The notes beneath the pieces were generated by a model. That model saw only the letters and a program-made list of their open reading frames with translations, made no database searches and was not told the DNA's origin. A program made the position numbers and the translations under genes. Shown here piece by piece: positions 32,347 through 41,313 of a stretch of 64,000 bases of DNA (position 1 is the first letter of the stretch; each line of letters begins with the position of its first letter). Source of the stretch: Nitrospinaceae bacterium (lineage in GTDB: Bacteria; Nitrospinota; Nitrospinia; Nitrospinales; VA-1); NCBI GenBank assembly GCA_021604505.1, contig BQJC01000003.1, positions 406,439 to 470,438 on the forward strand, read 5' to 3'.

Positions 32347-32664
32347 TTATCCTTTTTTCCTCATAAACAACGTAATGAAATTGCCAAGGAAACCCGCCAT
32401 AGCGCCCCCGGTTCCGGCGGCCATGATCAAAATGTCCCGGTCGCCCGACAGGTTGCCGAGATACGCGCCCAGGAGCACGCCAAAGCAGATGATCACCAGA
32501 TACAGCCTTCCTCCCAGCCAGCCGACAAACCCGCCGATGATGGCTCCAAGCCCACCGGCCACCGCCATCAGCATGGGGCTGTCCACCACCCAGCCCATTG
32601 AAAGCCCCGTTGCGCCCATCAATAAAATTCCGAACACCAGGTTGTTTTTATTTTTAATTTTCAT
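32347..32664 (-). CDS. Small glycine-rich membrane protein, unknown function
   Basis: 105 aa with about four tightly packed helices rich in Gly (VAGGLGAIIGGFVGWLGG, GTGGAMAGFLGNFITLF). Such Gly-zipper segments resemble those of small oligomeric membrane proteins. The C-terminus is basic (MRKKG). No ribosome site is visible before the ATG at 32664. Its final 25 codons are also found duplicated at 30977-31053. The role is unknown; it likely works with the 415 aa protein encoded next. Confidence 0.65.
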   Translation of the reverse strand: MKIKNKNNLVFGILLMGATGLSMGWVVDSPMLMAVAGGLGAIIGGFVGWLGGRLYLVIICFGVLLGAYLGNLSGDRDILIMAAGTGGAMAGFLGNFITLFMRKKG

Positions 32665-32732
32665 TCAATGAGTTCTGCTGTAGGCTGGTTTTGTGTAAAT
32701 TTAAATATTGATAAAAAAAATCCTCATCCCAA

Positions 32733-32753
32733 CTCTTTCCCTGAAAGGGAGAG
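32733..32753. repeat. Bulged GC-rich palindrome of the dispersed repeat type
   Basis: CTCT-TT-CCC then TGAAA then GGG-AGAG forms a stem with a two-base bulge. The flank (tcctcatcccaactctttcc) resembles the flank of the repeat at 29020-29054. Confidence 0.45.
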
Positions 32754-32806
32754 ACCTTTGCGTAAGGCAAGAATCTTCTTGGAATTCACCTTGAGCCTAT
32801 TCTATA

Positions 32807-32924
32807 CGTCATCGCGAGCCGCAAAGCGGCGCGGCCGTTATATTATTCCGAAGCTATCGTGCCCCGGAGGGGTAAATCCAGATATTCTGGATTGCTTCGT
32901 CGCCGTTGGCTCCTCGCAATGACG
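32807..32924. repeat. Non-coding inverted-repeat element (REP/MITE-like)
   Basis: The 118-base element is bounded by CGTCATCGCGAG (32807-32818) and CTCGCAATGACG (32913-32924), which are inverted copies differing at one base. The interior contains further short palindromes (CCCCGGAGGGG near 32861; CCAGATATTCTGG near 32878). Elements with CGTCATTGCGAG ends are common dispersed repeats in several bacterial groups. It codes for nothing obvious. Confidence 0.65.
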
Positions 32925-32974
32925 GGTTATGCAAAGCTCTCTTCAAAAAAATGAAGGGAAAGGCGATTGATCTA

Positions 32975-33841
32975 ATGAAAACATCATTCATACGCCCCTT
33001 GACGTTACCTCTAACCTTTCTGTTTTTCATCCTGTTTTTCTCCCCAAGCCATGCCTTTCAAATCAAGGCAATGGATGAGCCTCACAGTTTCATCGTCGAC
33101 CCTTCCACTGGAGTGTACTACGTTTCCAACGTTTTTGGCTCCCCTGACGCAAAAGACAATAACGGCTTCATCGCCAAAATCGACCCTGCAGGCAAACACG
33201 TGGACCGCGATTTCATCCGTTCCGGGAAAAACGGCGTGCATTTGGATGCGCCAAAAGGAATGGCCCTTTCAGGCCAAAATCTCTATGTGACCGATATCGA
33301 TGTGGTCCGTCGTTTCGATGTGGAATCGGGATTGCCGTTGGGAACGGTCGATTTTTCCATTTTAGGCGCGAAAAGTTTACACGATCTTGCCATCGATTCG
33401 AATGGGAATCTGTTTGTCTCCGACCCCCCTGGCAACGCGATCTACCGGATCGACCCGGCAAATAATTTCCAGGTCACTCTTCTGGTCAAAGGACCGGGGC
33501 TCGGCCACCCTAAAGCGCTGGTTTATGAAGCGCCGCATCGCCGCCTGCTGGTGGCAACCGGGTTCGGAAAACTGATCGCTGTCAATATGCGGGGCGACGT
33601 CATTGCGTTACACAGAAAACGGTTCAAGGGTCTGAATGGAATCTGTCTGGACCGGGAAGGAAATATCATTCTGTCCAGTTCCAGGGCGGGAGAAATTTAC
33701 CGGATCAAGAAATACTCTACGGTGGAAGTGATACGAAAAAACATGGTCACGCCGGCGGGGATTTCCTGCGATTTCAGGAACCGCCAGGTGTTGGTCCCGT
33801 CTTTCAAGGGCAACCTGGTATTTACCCTCCCGGTAAAATAA
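32975..33841 (+). CDS. Exported NHL/SMP-30-like beta-propeller protein
   Basis: 288 aa from the ATG at 32975. Signal peptide at 1-27 (LTLPLTFLFFILFF, ending SHA). The mature chain shows repeating blade-like units: PHSFIVDPSTGVYYVSN, GMALSGQNLYVTDI, HDLAIDSNGNLFVSDPPGNAIYRID, NGICLDREGNIILSSSRAGEIYRI, AGISCDFRNRQVLVPSF. This is the NHL/SMP-30-type six-bladed propeller, commonly used for binding ligands or as a lactonase; catalytic metal ligands cannot be verified. The ribosome site (GGAAAGG) is rather far upstream. An ATG at 32951 would add eight residues. Confidence 0.82.
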   Translation: MKTSFIRPLTLPLTFLFFILFFSPSHAFQIKAMDEPHSFIVDPSTGVYYVSNVFGSPDAKDNNGFIAKIDPAGKHVDRDFIRSGKNGVHLDAPKGMALSGQNLYVTDIDVVRRFDVESGLPLGTVDFSILGAKSLHDLAIDSNGNLFVSDPPGNAIYRIDPANNFQVTLLVKGPGLGHPKALVYEAPHRRLLVATGFGKLIAVNMRGDVIALHRKRFKGLNGICLDREGNIILSSSRAGEIYRIKKYSTVEVIRKNMVTPAGISCDFRNRQVLVPSFKGNLVFTLPVK

Positions 33842-33871
33842 CCGGCCCGCCCAAATAAATGGGCAGGCCGG
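33842..33871. terminator. Bidirectional terminator between propeller gene and pntB
   Basis: CCGGCC-c-GCCCA, six-base loop AATAAA, TGGGC-a-GGCCGG: a stem of eleven pairs with one mismatch, directly after the stop codon of the propeller gene. On the minus strand it is followed by TTATTTT, fitting termination of pntAB. Confidence 0.7.
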
Positions 33872-33889
33872 ATATGAGAAAAACAACCG

Positions 33890-35281
33890 TCAAAGGTTTT
33901 TGAAAACCTCGTCCAGGCTGGTTCGGGCATCGCCGAACAACATGCGGGTGTTCTCTTTGAAGAACAACGGGTTCTGCACTCCCGCGTAGCCTGTCGCCAT
34001 ACCGCGTTTCAGAACAACGGTCGTCCCCGCCTTCCAGCATTCCAATACCGGCATGCCCGCAATCGGGCTGTCCGGGTCTGTCTGCGCTGAAGGGTTAACT
34101 ATGTCGTTGGCTCCAATGACGATCGAAACGTCCACATCCGGGAAATCGTCATTGATTTCATCCATTTCAAAAACGATGTCGTAGGGAACCTTGGCTTCTG
34201 CCAGTAAAACATTCATGTGTCCCGGCATACGCCCGGCAACGGGATGAATGGCAAACCGCACGTTCACTTTCTTGGCGCGAAGCGCTTTGGTGATTTCACA
34301 CACGATGTGCTGAGCCTGGGCAACCGCCATGCCATATCCCGGAATGATCATGACTTCCTTGGCTTCCGTCAACAGGCTTGCCACCTCAGGGGCTTGCAAC
34401 GCAACCACTTCGCCCTGTTCTTCAACGGATGCCGAGGAACCACCGCCGGTTGTTGTGCCAAAGCCTCCGGCAATAACGGCCAGGAACTTGCGGTTCATGG
34501 CACGGCACATGATGTAACTGAGGATAGCGCCACTACTGCCCACCAGGGCACCCGTCACAATCAGCAGGTCGTTACTGAGCATGAAACCCGTTGCGGCAGC
34601 CGCCCAGCCGGAATAGCTGTTGAGCATGGAAACCACCACCGGCATATCCGCCCCGCCAATCGCCATGACCATATGAATCCCGAACAACAAGGCGATTCCT
34701 GTCATGATCAACAGAGGCATCATCCCACCGCCCGCGGCGGACTGATCGACAAACAGGATGCACAGGTATATGGAACCAATCAGCAGACCCAGATTGAGCC
34801 AATGCCGGGCCGGCAATAACATGGGGTTCCCGGTGATTTTTCCGCTGAGTTTTCCGAATGCAATGACGGACCCTGAAAACGTGACCGCCCCGATAAGAAT
34901 TCCCAGATAGGTTTCGATATCATGGATGGTGAGTTCCACTCCGGTGAAATGCACATCGGGATCCATGAAATTGGCGAAACCAACCAGAACGGCGGCCAGC
35001 CCGACCAAACTATGCAGAATGGCCACCAGTTCGGGCATTTCCGTCATTTGCACGCGGCGCGCCAGAACCAGACCAATGCTGCCGCCTGCCAGCAACGCTA
35101 CGATCAAAATCCCTAAATTAGCGGTGACCCCTGAGATAGTGGCTATCAGGGCAATGGACATGCCCAAAATGCCATACAGGTTGCCGCGCCGGGAAGTTTC
35201 CGGATGGCTCAATCCCCCCAACGCAAGAATAAAAAGAACCGTTGCCCCAACATAAGAGGCGGTTACAATACCTTCGCTCAT
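33890..35281 (-). CDS. pntB: NAD(P) transhydrogenase subunit beta
   Basis: 463 aa. Inner-membrane proton-pumping transhydrogenase subunit that carries the NADP(H)-binding domain. About eight to nine helices span residues 5-265 ([30 protein letters not shown] region), and the C-terminal dIII domain (about 285-463) has [43 protein letters not shown] and [11 protein letters not shown] with the NADP loop. AGGAGG lies seven bases before the ATG. It starts 11 bases after pntA. PntAB uses the proton gradient to make NADPH for biosynthesis. Confidence 0.95.
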   Translation of the reverse strand: MSEGIVTASYVGATVLFILALGGLSHPETSRRGNLYGILGMSIALIATISGVTANLGILIVALLAGGSIGLVLARRVQMTEMPELVAILHSLVGLAAVLVGFANFMDPDVHFTGVELTIHDIETYLGILIGAVTFSGSVIAFGKLSGKITGNPMLLPARHWLNLGLLIGSIYLCILFVDQSAAGGGMMPLLIMTGIALLFGIHMVMAIGGADMPVVVSMLNSYSGWAAAATGFMLSNDLLIVTGALVGSSGAILSYIMCRAMNRKFLAVIAGGFGTTTGGGSSASVEEQGEVVALQAPEVASLLTEAKEVMIIPGYGMAVAQAQHIVCEITKALRAKKVNVRFAIHPVAGRMPGHMNVLLAEAKVPYDIVFEMDEINDDFPDVDVSIVIGANDIVNPSAQTDPDSPIAGMPVLECWKAGTTVVLKRGMATGYAGVQNPLFFKENTRMLFGDARTSLDEVFKNL

Positions 35282-35292
35282 TTAATCGCCTC

Positions 35293-36828
35293 CTATTTGC
35301 GAAACATGTCAAGCATGCGGCGCGTTACCGCAAACCCGCCCACGATATTAATTGCAGTGATCAACGTTGCAAACACCGCCACCCCCATAAGAAGAGTTTC
35401 TCCCGAACTGATCTGCAAAATAGCGCCCACAATAATAATACTGCTGATGGCGTTGGTCACACTCATTAGAGGAGTATGCAAAGCCGCTGTCACATTCCAG
35501 ATCACCATGTAGCCGACAAAGCAGGCCAGAACAAATACCGTGAAGTGGGCCATAAAAGATGCAGGCGCTACAGCCCCCAACCCCAACAAGGCCAAAGCCC
35601 CGACCCCAAAAGTGACCGCCGGTCCTACCCATGAAGGTTTTTCTTGCTTGGGCACTTCAGGAGGTTTAGCGGGTTCCGCGGGTTGGGCCGGCGCCGCTGA
35701 AAGTTTAGGCGCAGGCGGTGGAAAGGTGATCTCACCGTCCTTGACGGCTGTCGCTCCACGCACCACTTCGTCATCAAAATCTATTTTTGCGACCCCGTCT
35801 TTTTCCTTGCACATGTCCGTGAGCAGGTGGCGCAAATTCGTTCCATACAACTGGCTCGATGTTGCCGCCAGACGACTCGGCAGATCGGTGTATCCAATAA
35901 TGGTAACCCCGTGAACCTGAATCACTTTCCCCGCTTTCGTCAGCTTGCAGTTGCCCCCCTGTTCAGCGGCGAGATCAACGATCACGCTACCGTCTTTCAT
36001 GGAAGCCACCATATCTTCCATAATCAGTTCCGGAGCCGGTTTACCGGGAATCAACGCGGTCGTGATGATAATATCCACTTCCTTGGCCTGCTCCCTGAAG
36101 AGGGCCATTTCCGCTTCGATAAACTCTTTACTCATCACCTTCGCATATCCGCCAGCACCGGAACCCTCCTCTTCAAAATCAAGTTCCAGGAACTCCGCGT
36201 CCATGCTCTCGATCTGTTCTTTCACTTCCGGCCGGGTATCGAAAGCCCGTACAATGGCGCCCATACTTTTAGCCGCGCCGATGGCCGCCAAACCCGCAAC
36301 TCCTGCGCCAATAACCATGACCTTTGCGGGAGGAACTTTTCCTGCCGCCGTGATCTGCCCGGTAAAGAACCTGCCAAAATGCTGGGCGGCTTCAACTACG
36401 GCCCGGTATCCGGCAATATTCGCCATGGAGCTGAGCGCATCCATTTTTTGAGCGCGGGAAATCCGCGGCACCATGTCCATTGCCAGAGCAGTCACTTTTT
36501 TATCGGCTAATTTTTTGAGCAGTTCGGGATTTTGCGCCGGCCAAAGAAACGAAATATAAATCTGGCCTTCTTTAAGCAATTTCACCTCATTTGGCTCGGG
36601 GCCGCGAACTTTTAAAATGATGTCGCTGTCGCTCCAGAGATCCTTGGTATTTTTTATAACCGTGACTCCCGCTTCAACAAAAGAGGCATCTGAATAGTTG
36701 GCGGCGGAACCCGCGCCCGCCTCAATGGCAACTTCAAAACCCAGTTTGATAAGCTGTTTTGCGACCTCCGGGGTGGTCGCCACCCGTTTTTCGCCAGCAT
36801 GAACTTCTTTAGGAATACCAATCTTCAT
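35293..36828 (-). CDS. pntA: NAD(P) transhydrogenase subunit alpha
   Basis: 511 aa, the single-chain E. coli-type alpha subunit: NAD(H)-binding domain I (about 1-375; [50 protein letters not shown]) joined to the membrane domain II-alpha (about 410-511; four helices, [17 protein letters not shown]). A Pro/Ala-rich linker lies between (about 375-400). Start at 36828 (ATG); a GTG at 36831 is also possible. It is the first gene of the pntAB operon on the minus strand. Confidence 0.95.
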   Translation of the reverse strand: MKIGIPKEVHAGEKRVATTPEVAKQLIKLGFEVAIEAGAGSAANYSDASFVEAGVTVIKNTKDLWSDSDIILKVRGPEPNEVKLLKEGQIYISFLWPAQNPELLKKLADKKVTALAMDMVPRISRAQKMDALSSMANIAGYRAVVEAAQHFGRFFTGQITAAGKVPPAKVMVIGAGVAGLAAIGAAKSMGAIVRAFDTRPEVKEQIESMDAEFLELDFEEEGSGAGGYAKVMSKEFIEAEMALFREQAKEVDIIITTALIPGKPAPELIMEDMVASMKDGSVIVDLAAEQGGNCKLTKAGKVIQVHGVTIIGYTDLPSRLAATSSQLYGTNLRHLLTDMCKEKDGVAKIDFDDEVVRGATAVKDGEITFPPPAPKLSAAPAQPAEPAKPPEVPKQEKPSWVGPAVTFGVGALALLGLGAVAPASFMAHFTVFVLACFVGYMVIWNVTAALHTPLMSVTNAISSIIIVGAILQISSGETLLMGVAVFATLITAINIVGGFAVTRRMLDMFRK

Positions 36829-37512
36829 CACTTTTCTCTCTCAGTAAAGAATGGGTTAGGGGAATATCAAAGGGCATAAGACTAACATATAATGGTCAAT
36901 TGTTTCACTATTTGAACGCATAATTTTTTCAAGAAACTTGCATTTTTTTAAGCCCGTATTCTCACCCTCCCGATGTCCCGGTGGAACGAACGTCGAAATT
37001 TTAACCGGGTGAAACCATTGAAAGCCTGGCAAAATTTCTTGAGTGCCTGTCCAGGCAGAAATGCAACAGGGAAAGAACAGAAGACCGATGGGCTCTCCAA
37101 ATTAAAAAGGCGGCTCCGGTCTTAGATATCAAAAAAGATCGCCGCTGAAACACAGAGCCTACAGATTTAAAAGCCAGGGAAAATCGGACGGGGGATCAAT
37201 CAAATCTGGATTAAGAAGGAAGGAATGGAGGCAAAACTAAAGAAATAATCCGATTTGCGATAAAATGCAGGACGAAATTTTAATAAAATAATAATAAATA
37301 CGGTAATTTAAGATTAATTTTTAGAAAATATTTATATTTCCGAATTTTTTGTTGAAAACTTAGGAGTTCCGAACTATAATTCTATCAATCGCTTTCTTCA
37401 TCGAATTCCCGGTCCTTCGGGGCCGGGGGTTCACTCCCCTCCAAATAAACACCCTCAGTTTTAGGTCCCTTCGCTCATGATCGTGTGAGTTTTCCCCTGA
37501 CTTCACTAAAAA
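36829..37512. other. 684-base non-coding stretch upstream of pntA
   Basis: No credible gene on either strand. The part next to pntA (36840-36960) is AT-rich and should hold the pntA promoter. The region around 37070-37125 has an imperfect inverted pair AAGACCG / CGGTCTT. From 37240 to 37400 the sequence is very AT-rich, and at 37404-37431 lies the hairpin listed separately. An unannotated small RNA on the plus strand is possible. Confidence 0.45.
37404..37431 (+). ncRNA. Strong UUCG-capped hairpin, possible end of a small RNA
   Basis: AATTCCCGGTCC - TTCG - GGGCCGGGGGTT forms a 12-pair stem (three G-T pairs) closed by the very stable C(UUCG)G tetraloop. The wobble pairs hold only on the plus-strand RNA, so a plus-strand transcript is implied. 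No plus-strand gene precedes it for about 3.5 kb, and no run of T follows. I therefore list it as a candidate structured RNA and not as a terminator. Confidence 0.35.
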
Positions 37513-39174
37513 TCAATCCATATCGTCAAATACACCTGCGGCCAGGCTTTTTCTTGCAGTCCGTGCCTCCTGTTCGGCGCGTGTGATCCCCTGGTCATAA
37601 TCGGCATAATCCACAAACTTCAGCACAGGTTCCATTTCCGGAAACCGCTTCAAATAGAGTTTGGCCATCAATTGAGTCGTTCTCCGGTATTTAGGGTGCC
37701 CGGCTTTTTGCGTCCTGAGTTCAGCGAAGTGTCCCAACTCTCTTAAGTTCATTCCCACATTCCAGCGTATGAAGTGATTGAACAGCGTGACATACTGGGC
37801 TTCCTCCTCCATGCCGGCGCGCTTGAAGTCGCCGTGAAGCGTTTCACTGCGCTCAAAACACTGCTGAACGATTTCCTCTTTGCCGATTTCCGCGATTTCC
37901 TGCGGGATGGAATACCCCAGCATCACTCCCAGATCCTGTCTTTGCTGGGTCAGCATCCGGTGGCGTTGCAGATCCCGGTATTCTGCAAACCCTGCAACGA
38001 TATCGAAATTGATAGGGTAGCCTGTCTCCAACGCCCGGCCAGGCCGGTCCCGTTTGGATTTACGCTCACCAAGATAATTCTGAAATATTTCCTTGCGCTG
38101 GTCTTCTCCCATCGTGCGTACGATCTGGCGTATCTGTTTCGTCGAATGCTGGACGTGAGGGAAAATCATACTGGCAAGAAGATGAGTCGACGGTTCTTCC
38201 GAACCCTCTTCCAACAAAACCACCTCGGCGCTTTTCTCAATCGGAATCCCTTCAAACAACCGGGCGCAAAGCCGTCTCATATTTTTATGAGTGTCCGCCT
38301 GATAGGTGTTTTTAGACGCCCGTTTGATAAATGTAGGGATCTGAGTATTGAGCGCGGTTTGGATGGCCGCCGCCAGGGAGTGACCTTCTCCAAGCCCCTG
38401 GGTGAGCAATTTGGAGATCAGCCCGGTGTAAAACCGGCCGTTGCCGACCAGGCCCATATTGGCTTTCGTGCAGGCCGGAAGGATGCATCGAATCACATCG
38501 CAGGCAGCGCTTCTAATGGTGAACCCGTAAGCAATGCGGTGCGCCTTGCGCTCGCCATCGCTTTCCAGCGCGTCCCATCCGGCTTTCTGGATGGTCCCTT
38601 TACGTTCCACTTCGATTTGAAACTGGTTCTGAGTGAGGCGTTTCCTGAAAAGATCCTGCATGGGTTCCACCAGACTGGCATAAGTTTCGAAAAGAAACTC
38701 CATCGTCTCAAGAAACTTGTTTCCCAGTCCGGATTCAAGGATACTTTGCGGTCGAACATAACGCCACTCGCCGTTTTTTTTCTGATCGTATAAAACATAG
38801 CGCGTCGACTCTTCGATGGGGGAGCCGCCGATACGGCAGTCTTCGATGATCTTGGTCATCAGGTTGGAAACGTCTTCCAGACAGAGAGGCGCGACTGCGA
38901 GTTCGGCGACGGACTCATCGCCGAATTTGTTCACCACCCGGTCGATCAGTTCACTGCCCTTGACTTCATTGGGAGAACCGTCGGCATTAAGAAACTCACG
39001 CGCGATCGTTTCCTTCAAGCCCGTGGGCGCACGGCTGTAACGCGCAAGAGCCGCACCGATGACTTCCGGGTTGAGGTTTTTGAGTGCAAAAACCTTGGCT
39101 TCAACATCGGAAACATAGGGCGCGAGAATTTCTTTCTCGCGATCGGTCAGTTCATCGGTTCTTTTCGGTTTCAT
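37513..39174 (-). CDS. ThyX-related (flavin-dependent thymidylate synthase superfamily) protein
   Basis: 553 aa from the ATG at 39174. True ThyX makes dTMP from dUMP with FAD; it is about 220-250 aa and has the motif RHRxxSxNExSxRY. Here two regions each resemble part of that: IGGSPIEESTRYVLYD (about 125-140) and QRHRMLTQQRQDLGVM (about 405-420). This suggests a duplicated or two-half ThyX-like fold in one chain, a longer form that is often annotated as FAD-dependent thymidylate synthase. Whether it makes dTMP is uncertain. The first codons overlap the end of the FGE-fold gene by 23 bases on the same strand. Confidence 0.65.
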   Translation of the reverse strand: MKPKRTDELTDREKEILAPYVSDVEAKVFALKNLNPEVIGAALARYSRAPTGLKETIAREFLNADGSPNEVKGSELIDRVVNKFGDESVAELAVAPLCLEDVSNLMTKIIEDCRIGGSPIEESTRYVLYDQKKNGEWRYVRPQSILESGLGNKFLETMEFLFETYASLVEPMQDLFRKRLTQNQFQIEVERKGTIQKAGWDALESDGERKAHRIAYGFTIRSAACDVIRCILPACTKANMGLVGNGRFYTGLISKLLTQGLGEGHSLAAAIQTALNTQIPTFIKRASKNTYQADTHKNMRRLCARLFEGIPIEKSAEVVLLEEGSEEPSTHLLASMIFPHVQHSTKQIRQIVRTMGEDQRKEIFQNYLGERKSKRDRPGRALETGYPINFDIVAGFAEYRDLQRHRMLTQQRQDLGVMLGYSIPQEIAEIGKEEIVQQCFERSETLHGDFKRAGMEEEAQYVTLFNHFIRWNVGMNLRELGHFAELRTQKAGHPKYRRTTQLMAKLYLKRFPEMEPVLKFVDYADYDQGITRAEQEARTARKSLAAGVFDDMD

Positions 39175-40072
39175 CAACGGCGTCCTTGGCGCAACGAAAT
39201 CCAGTATCGTTGAAGCGGACCTCAGGCCGGCTCCAACGCCTGAAGGCACTGCGCAGAGAGTTGGGGTAATTGACCCAGGACCCGCCCCGGACCACTTTAA
39301 ACTCTCCGTTCGCTGGGCCGCGTGGATTTGATTTGCGTCCCAGACTGTAATACTTGAAGTGGTACCAATCGTCCACCCATTCCCAGGCATTCCCGGCCAT
39401 GTCGAACACCCCGTAAAACGAAGCACCCTGAGGGTAACTGCCTACATCGGTCATCGTAAAAACGCCGCGCCATTTTCTCTGAAAGGTAGCCCGGCCCTTG
39501 GGCGACGCAGAGCCCCAGGGATAAACATTGCCTTGAGGTCCGCGCGCGGCCTTTTCCCATTCAGCTTCTGAAGGCAGACGCTTGCCCCGCCAGCGGCAAT
39601 AGGCGTCGGCATCGTACCAGTTGACCTGCGTCACCGGCTGATTGCGAATATTTTGTGGAAAGGATGCTCCCTTCCAAAGGTTACCCTTCCAACACTTTTT
39701 AGTCAGACAGGAGTCGTCCAAAGCCGGCCGATGGCCAGTGGCTTTCACAAATTTCAGGTATTGCGCGTTACTGACCTCAAACATGTCGATCCAGTAACTG
39801 TCAAGAGTGATTCGCTTGTCCGGGAATTCATCCTGAAACCACCATAGTTGGCAGGCCTTGTCCCACTCCCGGCACATTTCAAGGTAATCTTTGGTTTCCT
39901 CAAACGTGGAACCCCGTTTGAAGGTCCCGGCCTCGATTTTGACCATCAAGGAAAAGTCTTGCGAAGCGGGAGCGTCACTTGCGGGTTCAGCATAAACTCG
40001 CTGGCAAACCAGAAGTGTCAATACAAAATAAAGTATTTGAATGAAAAAAAAAGACGGGAGACGGATTAACAT
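39152..40072 (-). CDS. Exported FGE-sulfatase-fold (SUMF1-like) protein
   Basis: 306 aa; signal peptide at 1-28 ending VYA. FGE-fold blocks: MVKIEAGTFKRGS, YWIDMFEVSNAQYLKFV, QPVTQVNWYDADAYCRWRGKRLPSEAEWEKAARG, YGVFDMAGNAWEWVDDWY, VVRGGSWVN, FRCA. As in the gene at 18931, the active-site cysteines after RGGSW are absent (RGGSWVNYPNS), so formylglycine formation is unlikely. Two extra Cys (DDSCLTKKCW) may form a disulfide. It is upstream of and overlaps the ThyX-like gene. No ribosome site is visible. Confidence 0.85.
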   Translation of the reverse strand: MLIRLPSFFFIQILYFVLTLLVCQRVYAEPASDAPASQDFSLMVKIEAGTFKRGSTFEETKDYLEMCREWDKACQLWWFQDEFPDKRITLDSYWIDMFEVSNAQYLKFVKATGHRPALDDSCLTKKCWKGNLWKGASFPQNIRNQPVTQVNWYDADAYCRWRGKRLPSEAEWEKAARGPQGNVYPWGSASPKGRATFQRKWRGVFTMTDVGSYPQGASFYGVFDMAGNAWEWVDDWYHFKYYSLGRKSNPRGPANGEFKVVRGGSWVNYPNSLRSAFRRWSRPEVRFNDTGFRCAKDAVDETEKNR

Positions 40073-40114
40073 TATCGATTCGATTCTGGCTCCGGTAAGC
40101 TGGCAGCAGGAAAA

Positions 40115-40657
40115 CTAAGACCCATCCTCGGAGTCTTCCCTGAACCGGACCATCTCCTTGCCATGGATATAAAACAAGGACAATCCAAGGATCATGTTGA
40201 CGGAATAGATCCACGTAAACTTTGAATGGAACCGGTCGAATTGGATCTGCAATTTCTGATCCGCCGGGTTGGCCTTTTTGAGTTGGTCGACCCTGTGCAT
40301 TTCGGGGCGCAAAAAACTTCCCATATAGATGGCCAGAACAATCATGACCCCCAGCACCACCTCTTTGGTATAAGCCCGTTTGGTGACCACGACATGCTGC
40401 AATCCGACCTTGCTGTATTTCTTCACTAAAAATTTGATGACCTCGGCTGACAACATCAACGCGATACAAGTGTAAATAATATCAACGTTGTAAACATCCA
40501 TGACCTTATTCATGATAACGCTTCCCACCAGCGGTTGATCCTTGAGGCTGATGCGGACCATGATCTCGACCAGGATGCCCAAAAGAAACATTCCCGCCAC
40601 CCACAAAGAAAGCGAGAATAAATAAAACCAGTTAAAAATGTAGATCAGCTTTTTCAG
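40115..40657 (-). CDS. DUF4149-like membrane protein, probable CTG start
   Basis: 180 aa if translation starts at the CTG at 40657. The protein has four to five helices and the DUF4149 pattern: an N-terminal LKKLIYIFNWFYLFSLSLWVAG helix, AGMFLLGILVE, RPEMHRVDQLK, and FDRFHSKFTWIYSVNMILGLSL. The only standard start codon (TTG at 40606) would remove half of helix 1. A strong GGGAGGGG site stands at the right distance before the CTG, and no ATG, GTG or TTG lies between it and the upstream stop at 40679-40681 other than that TTG. Function unknown. It follows the 96 aa membrane gene on the same strand. Confidence 0.7.
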   Translation of the reverse strand: MKKLIYIFNWFYLFSLSLWVAGMFLLGILVEIMVRISLKDQPLVGSVIMNKVMDVYNVDIIYTCIALMLSAEVIKFLVKKYSKVGLQHVVVTKRAYTKEVVLGVMIVLAIYMGSFLRPEMHRVDQLKKANPADQKLQIQFDRFHSKFTWIYSVNMILGLSLFYIHGKEMVRFREDSEDGS

Positions 40658-40749
40658 GGAGCCCCTCCCAGTAAAAATTCATAATCAACGGTAATGCACC
40701 GCCGCCGGAAAATCCATCACACGGTTACTCTTCCTGTGGGCGTGGCCCG

Positions 40750-41040
40750 CTAACGGCCGCCCGCGACACGTTTACGCAGACCCTTGAAACTTTTTTCGAT
40801 ATCGGTTTTTTCCTTGATCCGGGCTTCGATGATTTCCGGACGGTCGCCGCCAAACCAGGACTTGACCGCAGGGCCCGGATTATAGCGATTCACCGTATTG
40901 AGAATGGATAGATAAATCACCCCGTAAACAAAGGCAACCGTATACAGGATCAGGGGAATGAATGACTTGACCCGTTTCTTTTCGGTTTCCGACTTATGGT
41001 CCCACAACCGGTACCATAAAGAGTCTTTTTTATCACTCAC
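40750..41040 (-). CDS. Small single-span membrane protein
   Basis: 96 aa with one membrane helix (about 27-47: FIPLILYTVAFVYGVIYLSIL) after a charged, Lys/Glu-rich N-terminus; the C-terminal part (50-96) is soluble and ends in basic residues. No family recognised. Start is GTG at 41040, with GGGGAA eight bases upstream. It is the first gene on this strand after the divergent aroA promoter region and precedes the DUF4149-like gene by about 90 bases. Confidence 0.6.
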   Translation of the reverse strand: MSDKKDSLWYRLWDHKSETEKKRVKSFIPLILYTVAFVYGVIYLSILNTVNRYNPGPAVKSWFGGDRPEIIEARIKEKTDIEKSFKGLRKRVAGGR

Positions 41041-41313
41041 GGTGCTTTCCCCGCTGGGCCTTAAAATTCATGAATATATCCATAAAAACGCGTCTATCGG
41101 CAACAGGCCATCCTATCAAAATATAGATAGGGAAACAAGACCGAGGATATTCGTTCCAACTGATCGTAAAACCCTGATCCCCGCACATTCGACATTCCCT
41201 GAGAACCCGGTTTCCAAGAGCCTGTCCCCTATGAAATTAATGACTTTATTGTTATATTATCCAGTTTACCCGTTATATAAGTGATTAGAACTATTCCCAA
41301 AAGGGGGGTTCCT

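Noticed and set aside
32906..32974. Upstream extension of the propeller protein into the inverted-repeat element
   Set aside because: The extra 23 residues precede a normal signal peptide and overlap a non-coding repeat, so they are not part of the protein.
35827..36510. A 227 aa open frame antisense to pntA
   Set aside because: pntA is certain from its NAD-binding motifs; the antisense frame has no support.
37774..38793. A 339 aa open frame antisense to the ThyX-like gene
   Set aside because: The product is a low-complexity mirror of the real gene, with no motif and no ribosome site.
39175..39426. N-terminal 84-residue extension of the ThyX-like protein
   Set aside because: It overlaps the FGE-fold gene in another frame and has no ribosome site; the ATG at 39174 gives the natural N-terminus.
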